Shown piece by piece: positions 49,404-61,138 of a stretch of 64,000 nt of DNA. Location: positions 1 to 64,000 of the forward strand of contig NJFT01000064.1 in NCBI GenBank assembly GCA_002221725.1. The letters are read 5' to 3'. The notes beneath the pieces are model-generated. The model made no database searches. It saw nothing but the letters and a program-made list of their open reading frames with translations, and had not been told where the DNA came from. The position numbers and the translations under genes were made by a program. This DNA comes from Scedosporium boydii. Taxonomy: Eukaryota > Ascomycota > Sordariomycetes > Microascales > Microascaceae. Positions within the stretch are counted from its first letter, which is position 1; the number at the start of each line of letters is the position of its first letter.

Positions 49404-50553
49404 ATGTCCAATTCAAAGCCGGCAGATGTCGGCGAGTCGTCGACGTCCGCGTCCAAGGCAGCCCTTGCTCGTGCGGCCAACGGGAACCCTACCTACGAAC
49501 TTCCTTGGTATGTTCTACTTTTCCTGCTCGGCCAGTAATTTAGGGGAGGCTCCGGAAACGTGTGCTGACGGACCATGATGCAGGGTTGAAAAGTACAGAC
49601 CCATCTTCCTAGACGACGTCGTCGGCAACACAGAAACGATAGAACGCCTCAAGATCATCGCTCGAGAAGGCAACATGCCCCACGTCATCATCTCCGGAAT
49701 GCCAGGTATCGGCAAAACGACAAGCATCCACTGCCTCGCACGGCAATTACTCGGAGACGCCTATAAGGAAGCCGTACTAGAACTCAACGCCAGTGACGAA
49801 AGAGGCATCGACGTCGTGCGAAACCGAATCAAGGGCTTCGCCCAAAAGAAAGTCACCCTGCCCCCCGGTCGCCACAAGCTCGTCATCCTCGACGAAGCCG
49901 ACAGCATGACCTCGGGCGCGCAACAGGCCCTCCGCCGAACGATGGAAATCTACTCCAACACCACGCGGTTCGCGTTCGCGTGCAACCAGTCCAACAAGAT
50001 CATCGAGCCCCTGCAGTCCCGTTGCGCTATTCTCCGGTACTCGCGGTTAACGGACGCGCAGGTGGTCAAGAGGCTGATGCAGATCATCGAGGCGGAAAAG
50101 GTCGAGTACAGTGACGACGGACTGGCGGCGCTTGTGTTTAGCGCCGAGGGGGACATGCGACAGGCTATTAATAACTTACAATCTACGTACGCTGGTTTCG
50201 GATTCGTGTCGGGAGATAACGTGTTCAAGGTTGTGGATTCGCCTCATCCTATAAAGGTGCAGGCTATGCTCAAGGCGTGCTACGAGGGTAACGTCGACGC
50301 GGCCCTGGATACGCTACGAGAACTTTGGGATCTGGGATACTCGAGCCACGACATTATCAGCACTATGTTCAAGGTTACGAAGACGATTCCCACACTCAGC
50401 GAACATTCGAAGCTGGAGTTCATCAAGGAGATTGGATTCACACATATGAAGATTCTGGAGGGCGTGCAGACGTTATTGCAACTCAGTGGCTGTGTCGCTC
50501 GGCTTTGCAAGTTGAACATGGACCCCAAGCGATTTGAGATTCCAACAAAGTGA
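49404..50553 (+). CDS. RFC4: replication factor C small subunit (yeast Rfc4 / human RFC2 type)
   Basis: This clamp-loader subunit opens and loads PCNA at primer ends in DNA replication and repair and is shared with alternative RFC complexes. 357 residues in two exons, 49404-49507 and 49584-50553. The 76-bp intron (GTATGT..ATGCAG) interrupts the invariant LPWVEKYRP start at the Trp codon. Walker A GMPGIGKT is at 73-80, [13 protein letters not shown] at 102-114, Walker B LDEAD at 137-141 and the SRC arginine-finger motif at 180-182. [13 protein letters not shown] and [13 protein letters not shown] match the Rfc4/RFC2 paralogue rather than Rfc2, Rfc3 or Rfc5. The N-terminal 30 residues are a fungal-variable extension. 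It converges with a small membrane-protein gene 262 bp downstream. Confidence 0.96.
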
Positions 50554-50815
50554 GAGGGCAAATGAGAGTAATGGCATGTCTGAAGGATCATAAAAAGCTG
50601 GGAAACAAAGAGAGGAAGGGAAGGAAATGAAAGCAGTCCGCGGGGACAAGAATGGGAGTGGAAAACGAGAGCTCTAAGAAGTGGGATTTACTCGTCATGA
50701 ATAGGTCGGCATACCCGAGCCGAACCGGATTGATGTCTATGATACATGAAAGAAACAGTTGACTCCCGCCGAGTCTTCCGTCGGGGAATAAGAATAGCGT
50801 ACCGACGCACATTGA

Positions 50816-51220
50816 TCACTTCGAGCTCTTTCCCTCCAGGAATTCCTGCTCATACCTCTCCCATTTGGCCTGGTCCCGCGCTATCCGACGCTGAAGCCTG
50901 ATTCTGTTTTCGTACATCCTCATCCGGTTGTCGGCCTCGATCATTCCTCCCACGATCATGGCTGATAGTTGCAGGTACCTAAGATATGTGTTGGCCGCAT
51001 GTTACAAAAACATATATATACACCTGTTGCTTTTGGGGGAGGGTCGTTACACTTTGAATTGGATCGTCAATCCCCTATAAAGAGGGTAGGTAGTTTGGCC
51101 AATGCCCGCGAGTACCGCAGCGGCAGCCCCCCATTTCAGAGCTCCCGATACTGAGCCACGAGCGGCTTCCCGCGCGGCCTCGGCAGCCTCTTCCGACCTC
51201 GTAGTACTCCAAGAAGGCAT
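50816..51220 (-). CDS. small (110-residue) conserved-looking protein with a hydrophobic hairpin
   Basis: Two exons, 51220-51051 and 50978-50816, are separated by a 72-bp intron (GTAACG..TATCTTAG) and splice in frame at ..QFK-V-YLQLS... The layout is an Ala/Glu/Arg-rich amphipathic N-terminus, a hydrophobic segment near 28-42 (WGAAAAVLAGIG), a short loop TTYPLYRG, a second hydrophobic segment near 54-68 (FKVYLQLSAMIVGG), and a highly charged Arg/Glu helical tail ending at residue 110. This hairpin-plus-basic-tail pattern recalls small mitochondrial inner-membrane proteins such as the HIG1/Rcf type, but I cannot assign the family. The frame continues upstream without an ATG, so an extra 5' exon is possible. 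It shares a 640-bp divergent promoter with the derlin gene. Confidence 0.78.
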
Positions 51221-51860
51221 TTTGGGTGGCGGAGTTCTCGCGACCTCGGATCCGAGTGAAGGTTCTCCGTTGCTGGGGAGATATGACTGATGATGTAAGA
51301 GCGGCACTTGGGGGTGTCGCGTGAGGTGCTCGTCAGGACCTCAAGTCAGGGACTCAGGATAGAATCAAAAGAAACTATAGACTTGAAATGAATATTCACA
51401 AAAGAAAAGAGTGAAAAAAAGAGCTTACAACCAAAAACGAAGAATCTACCTCGCTGTGGCGATCCCAGCATCAAGGTTCCCTCGGAAATGCTCCAAGGCT
51501 CAGGTGAGGTCCCCGGCAAATCAGCGGCAGAATAACCCACCCACCCCACATTTGGAAGCTCGTTCCTGCCTTTAAATTTGGGAGTGCAGGAGCCTTCCAG
51601 CTTGTTCCTTCTGTTCCCTTTTAAGAGCACGATTTCCAAAAAAGAACACGAATCACCAATACCAACAATGTGAAATAAACCACCAACGTCAGCGCTGCAA
51701 CCTGCGCAGGCATTAATTCTTCTTCTTACTTATTCCCAACCTACCCTTGGTCTGTTTCTCAGACACACAATCGGGATCCAACATCAATTTGACACTGGCT
51801 CAACACCTCTTCCAATTGACCTGTTGAAAAATTTTGCCCTAGTGGGGAAATTCAGTCGAG
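51221..51860. promoter_or_regulatory. divergent promoter of the small membrane protein and derlin genes
   Basis: 640 bp between opposite start codons. It includes an A-rich patch near 51400-51430. No gene was seen. Confidence 0.5.
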
Positions 51861-53138
51861 ATGTCGTCTCAAACAGGCTCAGGCGAACAGCTCGTGGACC
51901 AGTGGCGGCGATTGCCTCCGCTCGCCAGGTAAGAAGCTCCCCAAAAGCTATTAGCTTCCAGGAACAATCCAAGAACTAACAATTGCTTCTTTTGCAGGAA
52001 CATCTCCACGGCTTCGTTCGTCCTGTCGGTCTTGTGCTACACGGGCTTCGTCGGGATGTGGCGCGTCTTCTGGGATACGGGCTACATCACCAAGTTTCCC
52101 CCAGAAGTATGGAGGTTCATAACCTCGTTCCTCATCACGAACCCCCAATTCGGGATCATCCTCGACCCGTACTTCCTCTACATGTATCTCTCTGAGTTGG
52201 AGAGGGGTAATTCACGCTTCCCAAGACGCGAGGACCTTGTCTGGTACCTCATCTTCGTCTCGACGACTATGGTGGTATGTCCGAACTCTTTTTCTTTTTA
52301 TATATGCATGTCTGTTCCCATTGCTTCTTTCTTCTGTGTCCCTCTATATCTGCCCGCATAGTGGTCATCCCACAGCTATAGCGGTTCCTGAAAATGAGGA
52401 AGATCACCCCTGCATCTAGGCCGCTCCACATCATTCGCAAACAGGAGTTTTGGTCTGGGTGTGGGCATGGTGGGATGTCTATATGGATGGCTCGGCTGGT
52501 TCCTATTACCGGTCCGGGTGGTTTTTCAGCGCCCTACATTTCTTCACCTTTATACCTATTTTATCACAGGCTTCCCCTTCATCTTCATCTTCTTGCTTTC
52601 AAAGCATCGTTCCAACTCAGACTTGGTTTCCCGAAACTAACATACCCGGATACCGAAGGCCGTAACCGAACTAGCCTGGCGCTATACCCCCCTCCTCTCC
52701 GGCCCCTACCCGGCCTTCATCTCCGGCCTCATCATGTCCCTCTGCTACACCGTCCACCAAGACCAACGCGGCCGCATGGCCTCCTTCATCTTCTTCACCG
52801 TCCCCGCCCAGCTCGTCCCCTACCTCATGATCGTCTTCTCCTTCATCATGGGTAACCTCTACATCATCCCCCTCCAGATCATCGGCCTGCTCATCGCCCA
52901 CGCCTGGGACTTTGGTCGCCGTCTTTGGCCCGAGTTTGCCGGCGGTAGGGTCCTTTTGCCCACGCCTGGTTGGGTTTCGTATTTGATTGATACGCCGAGG
53001 GTGTTGAGGAGGGATTATGGCGCTATGTATACGCCGAGTAGTGGGGCGCAGCCGAGCGCTGGGTCGAGTACGGGGACTGATAAGGGACCGTTGCCTGAGT
53101 CGTGGAAGTCGAGGGGTCCTGGTAGGAGGTTGGGTTGA
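51861..53138 (+). CDS. derlin family (Der1-like) ER membrane protein
   Basis: Derlins are rhomboid pseudoproteases of the ER membrane that move misfolded proteins to the Hrd1/Doa10 degradation route. The model has three exons: 51861-51928, 51998-52274 and 52659-53138, for 274 residues. The first intron is 69 bp (GTAAGA..TTTGCAG). The second is 384 bp (GTATGT..AACTAAC..CCGAAG), unusually long for this window. The N-terminus has the derlin pattern: ..W..LPPLARNISTASFVLSVLCYTGFV, then a 'YITKFPPEVWRFITSFLIT' segment and a roughly 6-helix hydrophobic profile with YTVHQDQRGR before the last helices. The catalytic Ser/His of rhomboids are not evident, as expected. The C-terminus is Gly/Ser-rich and polar. 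The second intron's acceptor is the least certain point. Confidence 0.8.
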
Positions 53139-53931
53139 AGAGACGAGTTGTGTGTATGAGTAGTGTACGTCAATGTCATGAATGACTTTGTTTTCTTTTG
53201 AGCAGTCTTGAGAATAGACTGCTCGGTGTGTATCGGACGGATCACGGAACGGCATAGTCTTTACACAATGATACCAATTTTGCAGCTCTACCTTGTCTTC
53301 TTCTGCTTGACCAGTGAATATGTGGTGCGTTATTGTCGAAACTCTCATCGTCCTATTGCCTTGGCATGGACGCTAACTTAGCATCATATAGGTAGTTTCG
53401 TCTGAGGGCGGAACCCCAACCCTATGAAAGCACTCCCCCATCACCTTTGCATAGCAATACAAGAAGACATCCAAATGTCGTTTCAGAATCTAAATTCACA
53501 AATACTTAGATCAAAAATATCAAAAATATATCCCTATATATACCATCCCAGACGCATCCCATCCCATCATACCATATCCCATTAAAAACCAAACAATGTC
53601 CCAAACCAAGTGACTCCTGTATATCCCGAATGCCATTCCTTTTAACCAAGACATGTAGGTGAAATGACACACTGACCCAACTGCCCTGTTTGCCAATGCT
53701 CCGAAACCAGCCGTTCATCAATATGTAGAAACAGAAGTAAAACCTATGCTCCCTGGCGAGTAACCAGACTGCCCCATATATATAAATTCCATAACATGTC
53801 AAGCTCGCGTAGTCCTGTTCATCCTCGCTTTTATCCATAGAGCAAGCTCTCAACACGATTGATTCGTGTAGCGGAGCTGGAGACGCGTTGTTCTCATTGA
53901 AGATGTGGAGTACTCTCGGTTGCGGCCTCTC
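53139..53931. other. non-coding gap between convergent genes
   Basis: This holds the 3' UTRs of the derlin gene (plus) and the LPXTG-type membrane protein gene (minus). It is AT-rich near 53500-53560 with TATATA stretches. No supportable gene was seen. Confidence 0.6.
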
Positions 53932-55537
53932 TTAGGCCGCGTCTCTCGTATCAAGAGATGCGTCCACCTTGAGATACCTTGGCTGCGAGGATGATGACGC
54001 CTCATCAGGGGTGGCAGGCTCGAGAGTCAAGGTTGGAGGGGTGTACTTCTTAGGACCACGAGCGCGTCCCAGAGATGGAATTGCTATAGAAGGCACCTTT
54101 GCGGCGCGTGGGGGTGGGGGAGGCATGGTAAAGCCTTCGGGGAGGGCAGTAGCGGCTTGTTCGGTTGGGTGAGGTGGTTGGGGGGTCGAGGCCCTGGAGT
54201 CGGCCGACGGTTCTCGTGAGTGGGTTCGTGAAAAGTTCTGAGCTTGGTTTCGGAGGGGGTGGTTCGAGGAGGTATTAAGATTATAGGCACCGGGGTGGTT
54301 TCGGTTCGGTTGTGGGGAAGGGGTGGCGGAAGAGCGTCCATCGCGGGACATGGGATTATAGGCGGGATGCGTCGGGATTGAAGAACTGTGGCCACTAAAC
54401 GACCGGCTGTGATTATAGTTGTGGGAGTACTGAGAGTACTGCTGAGTGTGGTGGTTGTTGTTTATCGTTCGCTTATTTCTGGTAGCCTCATCCTTTTCGG
54501 CGTAAGGATCGGCGTAGTTAGAGGCTCGGCTCGACGACACGGAACTCGACTTCTTGTGGTCGGGAGCGGCCCATGGCTGGGCGTGGGAGATCATAGTTCG
54601 CGAGCTACTCCGCGAGTTAGGGTCTTCTGCCCCTCCATTCTGGTCCTGGTCCTTCAACGTACTTCGCTTCTTCCTACGATACACGAACCAGAGGGCGAGC
54701 CCTCCGAACACAAACAGCGCAACACCAACGGCGATACCGACGATGGCACCAGTGGTGAGGCTGTTGGGCGAGGCACCCGGGTCCTCGTTCTCGCTGCTCT
54801 TGCCATCCGTCACCTCAAGCGCGGCACGAGTGAACGGAGATCCGCTGATTCCCAGAATGGCTCCGGCAGCCGGCTTCTGAGTGCATCCTACTTGTAACGC
54901 GACCATGACTAGAAGAAGAAGAGGAGGAATGTCAGTGAAAACTAGTCTCTCTGTAGAGCTCAGCTTGTGTCTGGAGAGAAAACTTACAGTTGCCCAAGTA
55001 GGTCTCGTCATCGCTCGACTTGAGACAGGCGACACAGGATTTCAAAGTCTTGCCAAAGAATGCGCTATTCGAGGCAGTGCAGTATCCGAAAGTATCGGAT
55101 TTGGGATCAAGTTGTCCATCAAGAATTGCATCCTTGAGAGGCTCACAGGCCCAGTTGATAACACAAGGTGAGCTAATCACCTTGTTCTGGTCCTCGAAAC
55201 CATAGAGACACGTGCCAAGAGCGTATCGGAGGTTGTGAATAAGCCAGAAGATATCACTTTCGGTGCCGTTGGTTTTTTGACTCTTTTGCAGGCATTCTAA
55301 GCAGGCTTTGTACTTGATTCCTGTGTCGGTGTTCGTGTATTTGCTGTCTTGGCATACAATATCGGTAGCGTTCGTACTGGACGAATCAGGCGAGAAGGGA
55401 TCTCCATTTTCCTCGTCCATGCAGAGGGAGGCGCATGACGACCCTGGCGTCACCTCAAGACTGAGAACGGGGCGGAGAGAGAAGAAGATGAAGAGAAAGG
55501 AAAGGAAAAGAGTTGAAGAAAGACGAAAGGAAGCCAT
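53932..55537 (-). CDS. fungal single-pass surface protein ('LPXTG-type') with Cys-rich ectodomain
   Basis: 508 residues in two exons, 55537-54988 and 54908-53932. The 79-bp intron starts GTAAGT and ends TTCTTCTAG; the join gives LGNC-NF-MVALQVGC, a recurrent feature of this fungal family. Residues 1-26 form a signal peptide (SFLFIFFSLRPVLS). The ectodomain has about a dozen Cys with CLECL, CVACL and GTCLYG motifs and several N-glycosylation sites. One transmembrane helix lies at 237-260 and is followed by RRKKR, which fixes the tail in the cytosol. The tail is Ser/Asn/His/Pro-rich and disordered. Fungal genomes carry this as 'LPXTG-domain' protein by similarity only. A role at the cell surface or wall is likely, but the molecular function is unknown. 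Confidence 0.88.
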
Positions 55538-56021
55538 TGTGCGCGTGGATTGAGGGAAGAGAAACGGGTGGAAAGAGTCAAAAAGGAAAAGGATTCGGGA
55601 AGGGGATTCTCGAGAAGAGAGTTCGTGGGCGAGGATGAGAGGGAGAGATGAGAGAAAGACTATAAGACCTCGATCTCAAGCATGGCCAAAATGCCTCTCC
55701 TTCCACTTCCTTCTAAGTGGGTGAGGGCGGCCGGTGACCAGTCGACTCAGCGAAGCTCGTTATCGGTTGCGAGTCGGGCGATATTCGTGGATGTCTAGAT
55801 TTGCCAAGGGACCTCACTTCAATCTCATTCAATGAGATGCCGGAAGATTGAAGATATTTGTCTGATTTAAAGAGAAAGAGGGGAAACCATAAGGGAGAGA
55901 AACCGTCAAAGAAGATCTAAGCCACAAAAGATTGGGGGGGAGGCATATGATTCATATATCAATGGGTAGGGTAATGGAAGGGAAGATAACTGCATGCAAG
56001 TCTTATAAGGGATCTGCTTTG

Positions 56022-56030
56022 TACTTCGTA
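56022..56030 (+). repeat. isolated copy of the 9-bp element TACTTCGTA
   Basis: Exact match to the element enriched in the 5.3-21.3 kb interval; here it is again intergenic. Confidence 0.8.
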
Positions 56031-59000
56031 CATGAACTGGCAAAATAGGAAATTGGAAATAGAAAAAGAAAAGCCAGTGGCCGGCAGAAGGATGGGGGAG
56101 GTGGACCGGCGCATCGAAAAGGTGGGATCCCCCGCGCTTCGTCCATCGGCTGTAAGTCCATTCGATCCACCAGGATCTAAGGCGAAGGACCTAGACGTCC
56201 GAAGCGAGGTAACTCCCTAACCTATTCGCCATAGTACGAACACATCGGACTGGATAAAGGTGAACCTTGGTGGCAATTTTATCCATGTGTCCCGGAATAG
56301 ATTATACAGGGAATTGGGATTGAGAGGGGAGGCCAAATAGCGGGCCGCAGATCCCTGGGCGCGTCGATGGCGAGCGTAGAGCCATGGATAGGTGAGAGCG
56401 AAGGGAGAATAGTCGCCAGGAATGGAGGTCAAGTGGACTCTGGCCGACCTCGCGCTCGAGCATTGGCTGGTTGCCAGAATGGCTGTTTCTCAGAATAGAA
56501 ACAAGAAGCATGGGGCTAGTGAAGGCCAATTCAGCGGGCCCCCCAGGGACATCGCAGCTTGTGGGTCAGCATGAGACTGCCGGGGGAAGCTCTCTAGCGG
56601 TGGTACTTCGATCCGCCATAGTCGTGTGCCGGTGCAGAAAGTCCTTCCTGAGAGTGGTATTGAAGCATGGAACATGCCAATGCCAGAGCAGCATCGACAG
56701 CCAGCAATCGATCAAAATCTGATAAAATGGCTGGCTTGCATCAGCCAACCATTCAAATGTTGCATGCTTGGCAAATCTTGGCCCAGCAGTGAGAATCGCC
56801 CTTCCATCGATTCGGCCCAATCAGCGCCAGCTTTTCTCGCTCTGGGCGCCAAAGTGACCCTAAAGGCTTTCTTCCACGCGCCGGGCAGACCAATGATTTC
56901 GGGGCTCTGTTCCAGGGATAGTTGGGACGGGACAATCGTGCATGTGGTTGGTCTCCTCGCTCTCGGCGGGCCCCACCACCACCTCCTTCCTCGCCGACTT
57001 CAGAGCGCTGCGTCCTGAGCGACGGCTCCTTCCCTCTCCGCTGGTGAACCGTGGACCATCGATGGAAAGAACGCATCGGTTGGAGACAACCAGAGGTAGC
57101 AGTAGCATTCGATGTTAATCCTAACCAAGTCTACATTCTTTTATTTCATGTGCCGAGGTACCTACACAAAATTAGAATGCACAACTGAAAAATTGAGTGG
57201 CCGCCTCCTCCCTGGAGTCCTTCTACAAGCACGCGAAGGGAGATTGGAAGGGGCAAACGTCGCCTAGACGTAGCCAGCCTCCCCGAACCAGAAAGTATTA
57301 AGGTAGTACTGCTTATGAAGTAAAGATATGCCCGGCTTGAGCCGAGGGTCTAGATCCTGATGGGCCCGAGTCGAGAAGACATCCCGAGCCTTGTTCCTTC
57401 CCGACAATTAATGTGTCCATATCGTGCATTCTTTCTTCAATCCCAATCAATGTGAGAAGGTGGATACCGGATAATAGCAAAGGCCATGCTTAAACAGGAC
57501 GGCTGTTATTTGTTAGCAGCGAATGGAGGACGGAATCGGTTGCTATCAATCGCAGTCTACACAGCGTTCGGCCATCTGACTGACGTACATCAATTCTAAG
57601 CTGAATCCAACACCTGTAGAAGCTCATGTTCATAACATTGAGGCATCAAATCAACCTGCCCGCAATTATAAGACTTCGTCGGATACATAAATCAGAAGCA
57701 TGATTGTGTGCTTCCGAGGAACTGCTGCCGCTGAACTCCCGCATCCCATTCTTTCCTTGACCAGTCTTCTCCATCGTACAGCTATCTTTGAAACCGCTCC
57801 GATTTGATATTTCGTTTTCGAAGCAGCCAGGACCATTTGTCCTCCATTGCTTCGTAGGATTAGAATCGTAGGATTAGAATCATCAGCCGGACAATCTCTC
57901 CAACCCCCTTTCGAGAAGTTGGGCCACGCGTACTCATGCGCCAAAGTCAAAAAGTTTCCATTACAATGTGATGGTGGCTGCATCAACCGCCCAACCATGT
58001 TCTAGCTCCATGCAGGACATAGGTAGGAAGTTTTTTTCTCCTAACCACTGATCCAAAAATAGCTCTGCTGTGGTATCTTGTCGCTTTCGAATAACCATAA
58101 ACAGACTTGCATTGATGTGGAGTAACGCCAGGCATCTTCATCGCCGTCTCAGATCATATCAATCGATGTCGATGAGGAAAGGACTTGATGTTGTGGAACG
58201 AATATCTTATTGTATCGAAGCCCTCGATGAGGCTTTAGATTCTAATTATTAATATTTTATACTTCATATGCTGGTGTGTACTGACAATCAATTGACAGAT
58301 AGATAAACTCTTGTTTCCTCTCGTACTTTGTAGCATCTATGGATGTTGATCCCAGCAAGACTTGGCAATATGCCAAGGCGATAGAGCAAAGAAATGTCAC
58401 ACTGCCTAGTGTCATTTTCTCAATCGTGATACTCCACAAGAGGCATTTTTAAGCTATCAATGTCCGAAGTATTCATCAGGCCATAGTGGATCCTCGGTGA
58501 AGTGCCGAACCCAGTTGTGGTCCCCTCGTCTATGAAGTAGTTGACCTCAACTCTCATCACCAACAGCAACTACATTCATCACATCCAAATCAAGCATGAT
58601 AGTCTCCTATGTTTTCTAATTTAAGAAGCTCTCTTGGCCCCCAAATGTCAAAGAGCAGAATATTTCAGTTCTCTCCACTCGGCTACACGTCGTTGACGTT
58701 GACTTATACCAGGGGTGATGGGCCGAGTGCTACGGCTTGTCCCCTTGGACCGAAGAAAACTTCACAAGAGGTTAGTTTGACCTATTGTTAGAAAGTTTTC
58801 GGTAGCATCAATATCACTAGTCGTGATCTGTGGATGAGACTTGCAGTTATCACATCGGTGGTCATTGTTACGCCCAGTCACGACGAGTCCAGGTGGATGG
58901 TCGGAAGCATATCTCGTTCGGATGAGCAGGGTTTTCCGGCCGGACTTCCATAGCCAGAGGTGGAAAGAGATGAGCGTTGGCCAAGTCAACCCGCCCAGGT

Positions 59001-59572
59001 CCTGCTCGGGTCCGTAACTGCGATTTCTTTCCCTGTTTTCCATGATTTCGTCTTTCCGTACCCAAGAAAGGAGCAACCCGCCCAAACAACCCACGACCAA
59101 CGTGGCCTTAGGCCTACTCCATCACGGAAGTTAGCTGGGACTTCAGGGTCAGTTGGTGCCGCCGATGAAAAGTCCGTGGCTACCATGGGTTCGAACCTTG
59201 GGGGCACAGAATTGGCCCTGGCAGGGCAACACCCGAGTTTGCGTAGCAGGGACGGAGGCGTTCGAGCATTGATGGAGAGCCACTGTAACGATTTTTTTCT
59301 CTTCCTCTTCCTCTTCCTCCTCTTCTTTCTTTCCTCATTTTCCTTTCTCACCTTTACTCCTATTATTTCTAAAATCTTCTTTTTTTTTCGGGTAAGTTCT
59401 CGTGTTGGACGTTTATGATCTTGATGGGGGATTCCCTAAGCTTCCCCCTCTTATTGTGTGACGAGAATCACGATGGTCTAAGCCCTCGGAACCATGTACA
59501 ACGTGAATGCTGCTCCCCATTAACACGACGGGGACCTAAGCAAACATCTTTTATACGCTTGACAGAGATGTT

Positions 59573-59645
59573 GCGGCTCTAGCCTAATCGATAAAGTGGT
59601 CTGCACCAGACTCTTCTTATCGTCCTCAACTCGGACGGGCCCTCA
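59573..59645 (+). pseudogene. possible decayed tRNA (Arg-like) or tRNA-derived relic
   Basis: TAGCCTAATCG at 59580-59590 fits the A-box consensus and continues as GATAAAG, as in the D arm of fungal tRNA-Arg. TGGTCTGCACCA then resembles an anticodon arm whose loop has lost bases. A perfect 5-bp stem (CGTCC / GGACG, 59621-59637) with a 7-base loop stands where the T arm belongs. The acceptor ends do not pair and the loop lacks the TTCRA core, so it is not a working tRNA. Confidence 0.3.
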
Positions 59646-60086
59646 CCCTCCGAAACCCATTTCTTTGGAGTCTCTTGACCTCAAATAAACGTATAGTTGA
59701 CACGCCCATCGCTCCTGCCGCACTCGGTGGTCCGTTCCTTCCGTATCCGCAGAAGGACCGGAGCATAGCCGGATGAACGTCGAGACAATGTTTGCTTCGG
59801 CAAGTGCGACATTCGGATAGCCACAAACTTCTAGGCAACGGGTAGGAGCAGAAAGATGGGTTGTTATTTCCTCTTGCTATCAGTTCGTTCGTGCCTTCCA
59901 GAAGAAGAACTCACAGTCGTAGCCCCCTCAAAAGAGGACTGAGGACCCCGACGAGATCCATCAACCATGGACTACGAACCTAATCTTGATTCAGTTATCC
60001 ATTAGGTTTCTTGATTTACGCTATCCCAGCTATTTTCCGGATAACCCACTAACTTTGGTGCCGGTTTCTCCTTCAACGGCTACAAG

Positions 60087-61138
60087 ATGGCTCACAAGAT
60101 GGCTGTCGGTCTGTATTTCATCTTCTTTTACCTCCTATTCATCGACGCCTGCTTCCCCCTGGACCAGGCAAATTGGTCTCTCCTCAATCTCAAGCGCAAA
60201 TGCGACAAAAAGACCTCGTCTTGCGACTACAGCTTCTTCATCAACGAAGAGACAAACAAGCTCTTTCCCTGCAGCTTCCACGTCGTCTCCATGCTGCCTC
60301 AGATTCCTGCCTCCAACCTTACCTTCGAGGGCCTGAAATGCACCGACACGGACAAGTACAACATCTCCCTTGACCATAACGAGGCAGGGCACCACAATTA
60401 CTTGTCGGTCGTTAAACCAAAGGAAGGCATTCTTTCGTACTTTGATTTCGAGGACGATGAAATCAAGGACGGCGCCGAAGCAAAGACGAAAGCGTCAGAA
60501 GTTTACCCACTTACTCCACCGGAGAAGGGAGGGCAACCCTGGACCCAGAACCGGCAGGATAATGAAACGAATAAGGAGCTTGAGTACGCCAAGAAGTGGA
60601 AGGTTTTCTCTCCGATCCGAAGTAAGTCGATCAATGTCTTCCTGGGTTTGGCTTTGACCGCCTTGAGTAGGGGATTGGTGAAACTCGAGCTCTAATTTGA
60701 TTCCTTGGTTTGATAGGGATTCGAGACGATGTTGGAACGAACGTGCTTGACTTAGCCTTCCTGCTACTCGCTGAAGAGCGTGGTGCTACGGCCTGCAACA
60801 TCCATTTGACATTCCCCAAGGGAAGGGATGCCCGAAACGAGAGCTTCTTCCACGAGAAGTGTACCAACAGCGATTGGTACGTCTCGTGGGGCTACGACGA
60901 TGATAAAGATAGCGCCGTGATGACTGTTATCAAGTACGTCGTCACTCACATGCTGCCCGTTTCCCTCTGGTGTATATGCCAGTATTGTACTCTCTTCTTA
61001 GTCCGCAGCTAACACTAGTTAACCTACAGTCCGGCAAGTGATCGCCATGCTTGGTTCGGATGGGACAAGGTCAACAAGAGAGCTGAGCTTTTAGGCAGTT
61101 GCGGCCCCAGCAAGACGGAGACCAGAAGGGAAGAATAA
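60087..61138 (+). CDS. secreted cysteine-rich protein of unknown function
   Basis: 286 residues in three exons: 60087-60621, 60717-60933 and 61030-61138. The introns are 95-96 bp (GTAAGT..GATAG; GTACGT..CTAAC..CTACAG) and all junctions keep frame. Residues 1-22 are a signal peptide (MAVGLYFIFFYLLFIDA). The mature part begins with a W..L..KC...SSC-YSFFI pattern, then PCSFHV and a 'PASNLTFEGLKC' stretch. This Cys layout is common in fungal small secreted proteins of the Alt a 1/elicitor-like sort. Unlike these, it has a roughly 60-residue acidic, Lys-rich insertion in the middle. The second half has CNIHLTF, KCTNSDWYVSWGYDDDKD and a final SCGPS; about seven Cys remain after cleavage. It could be an effector-like or cell-surface protein. 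The gene is alone in a gene-poor stretch, as is frequent for such genes. Confidence 0.82.

Larger units (their letters stand above)
55538..60086. other. gene-poor gap (4.5 kb)
   Basis: No supportable protein gene was seen on either strand; open frames up to 157 codons lack domains and intron-compatible extensions. The left part is the 5' flank of the surface-protein gene. It contains one copy of the TACTTCGTA element (56022), a palindromic AGGTACCT (57156-57163), a B-box-like GGGTTCGAACC (59187-59197), a CT-rich tract at 59288-59390, and a tRNA-like relic at about 59573-59645. Confidence 0.55.

Noticed and set aside
7308..57163. AGGTACCT palindrome (7308, 8001, 50973, 57156) as a regulatory element
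   Set aside because: Only four copies of an 8-bp palindrome in 64 kb, close to chance; one of them is the intron/exon border of the small membrane-protein gene.
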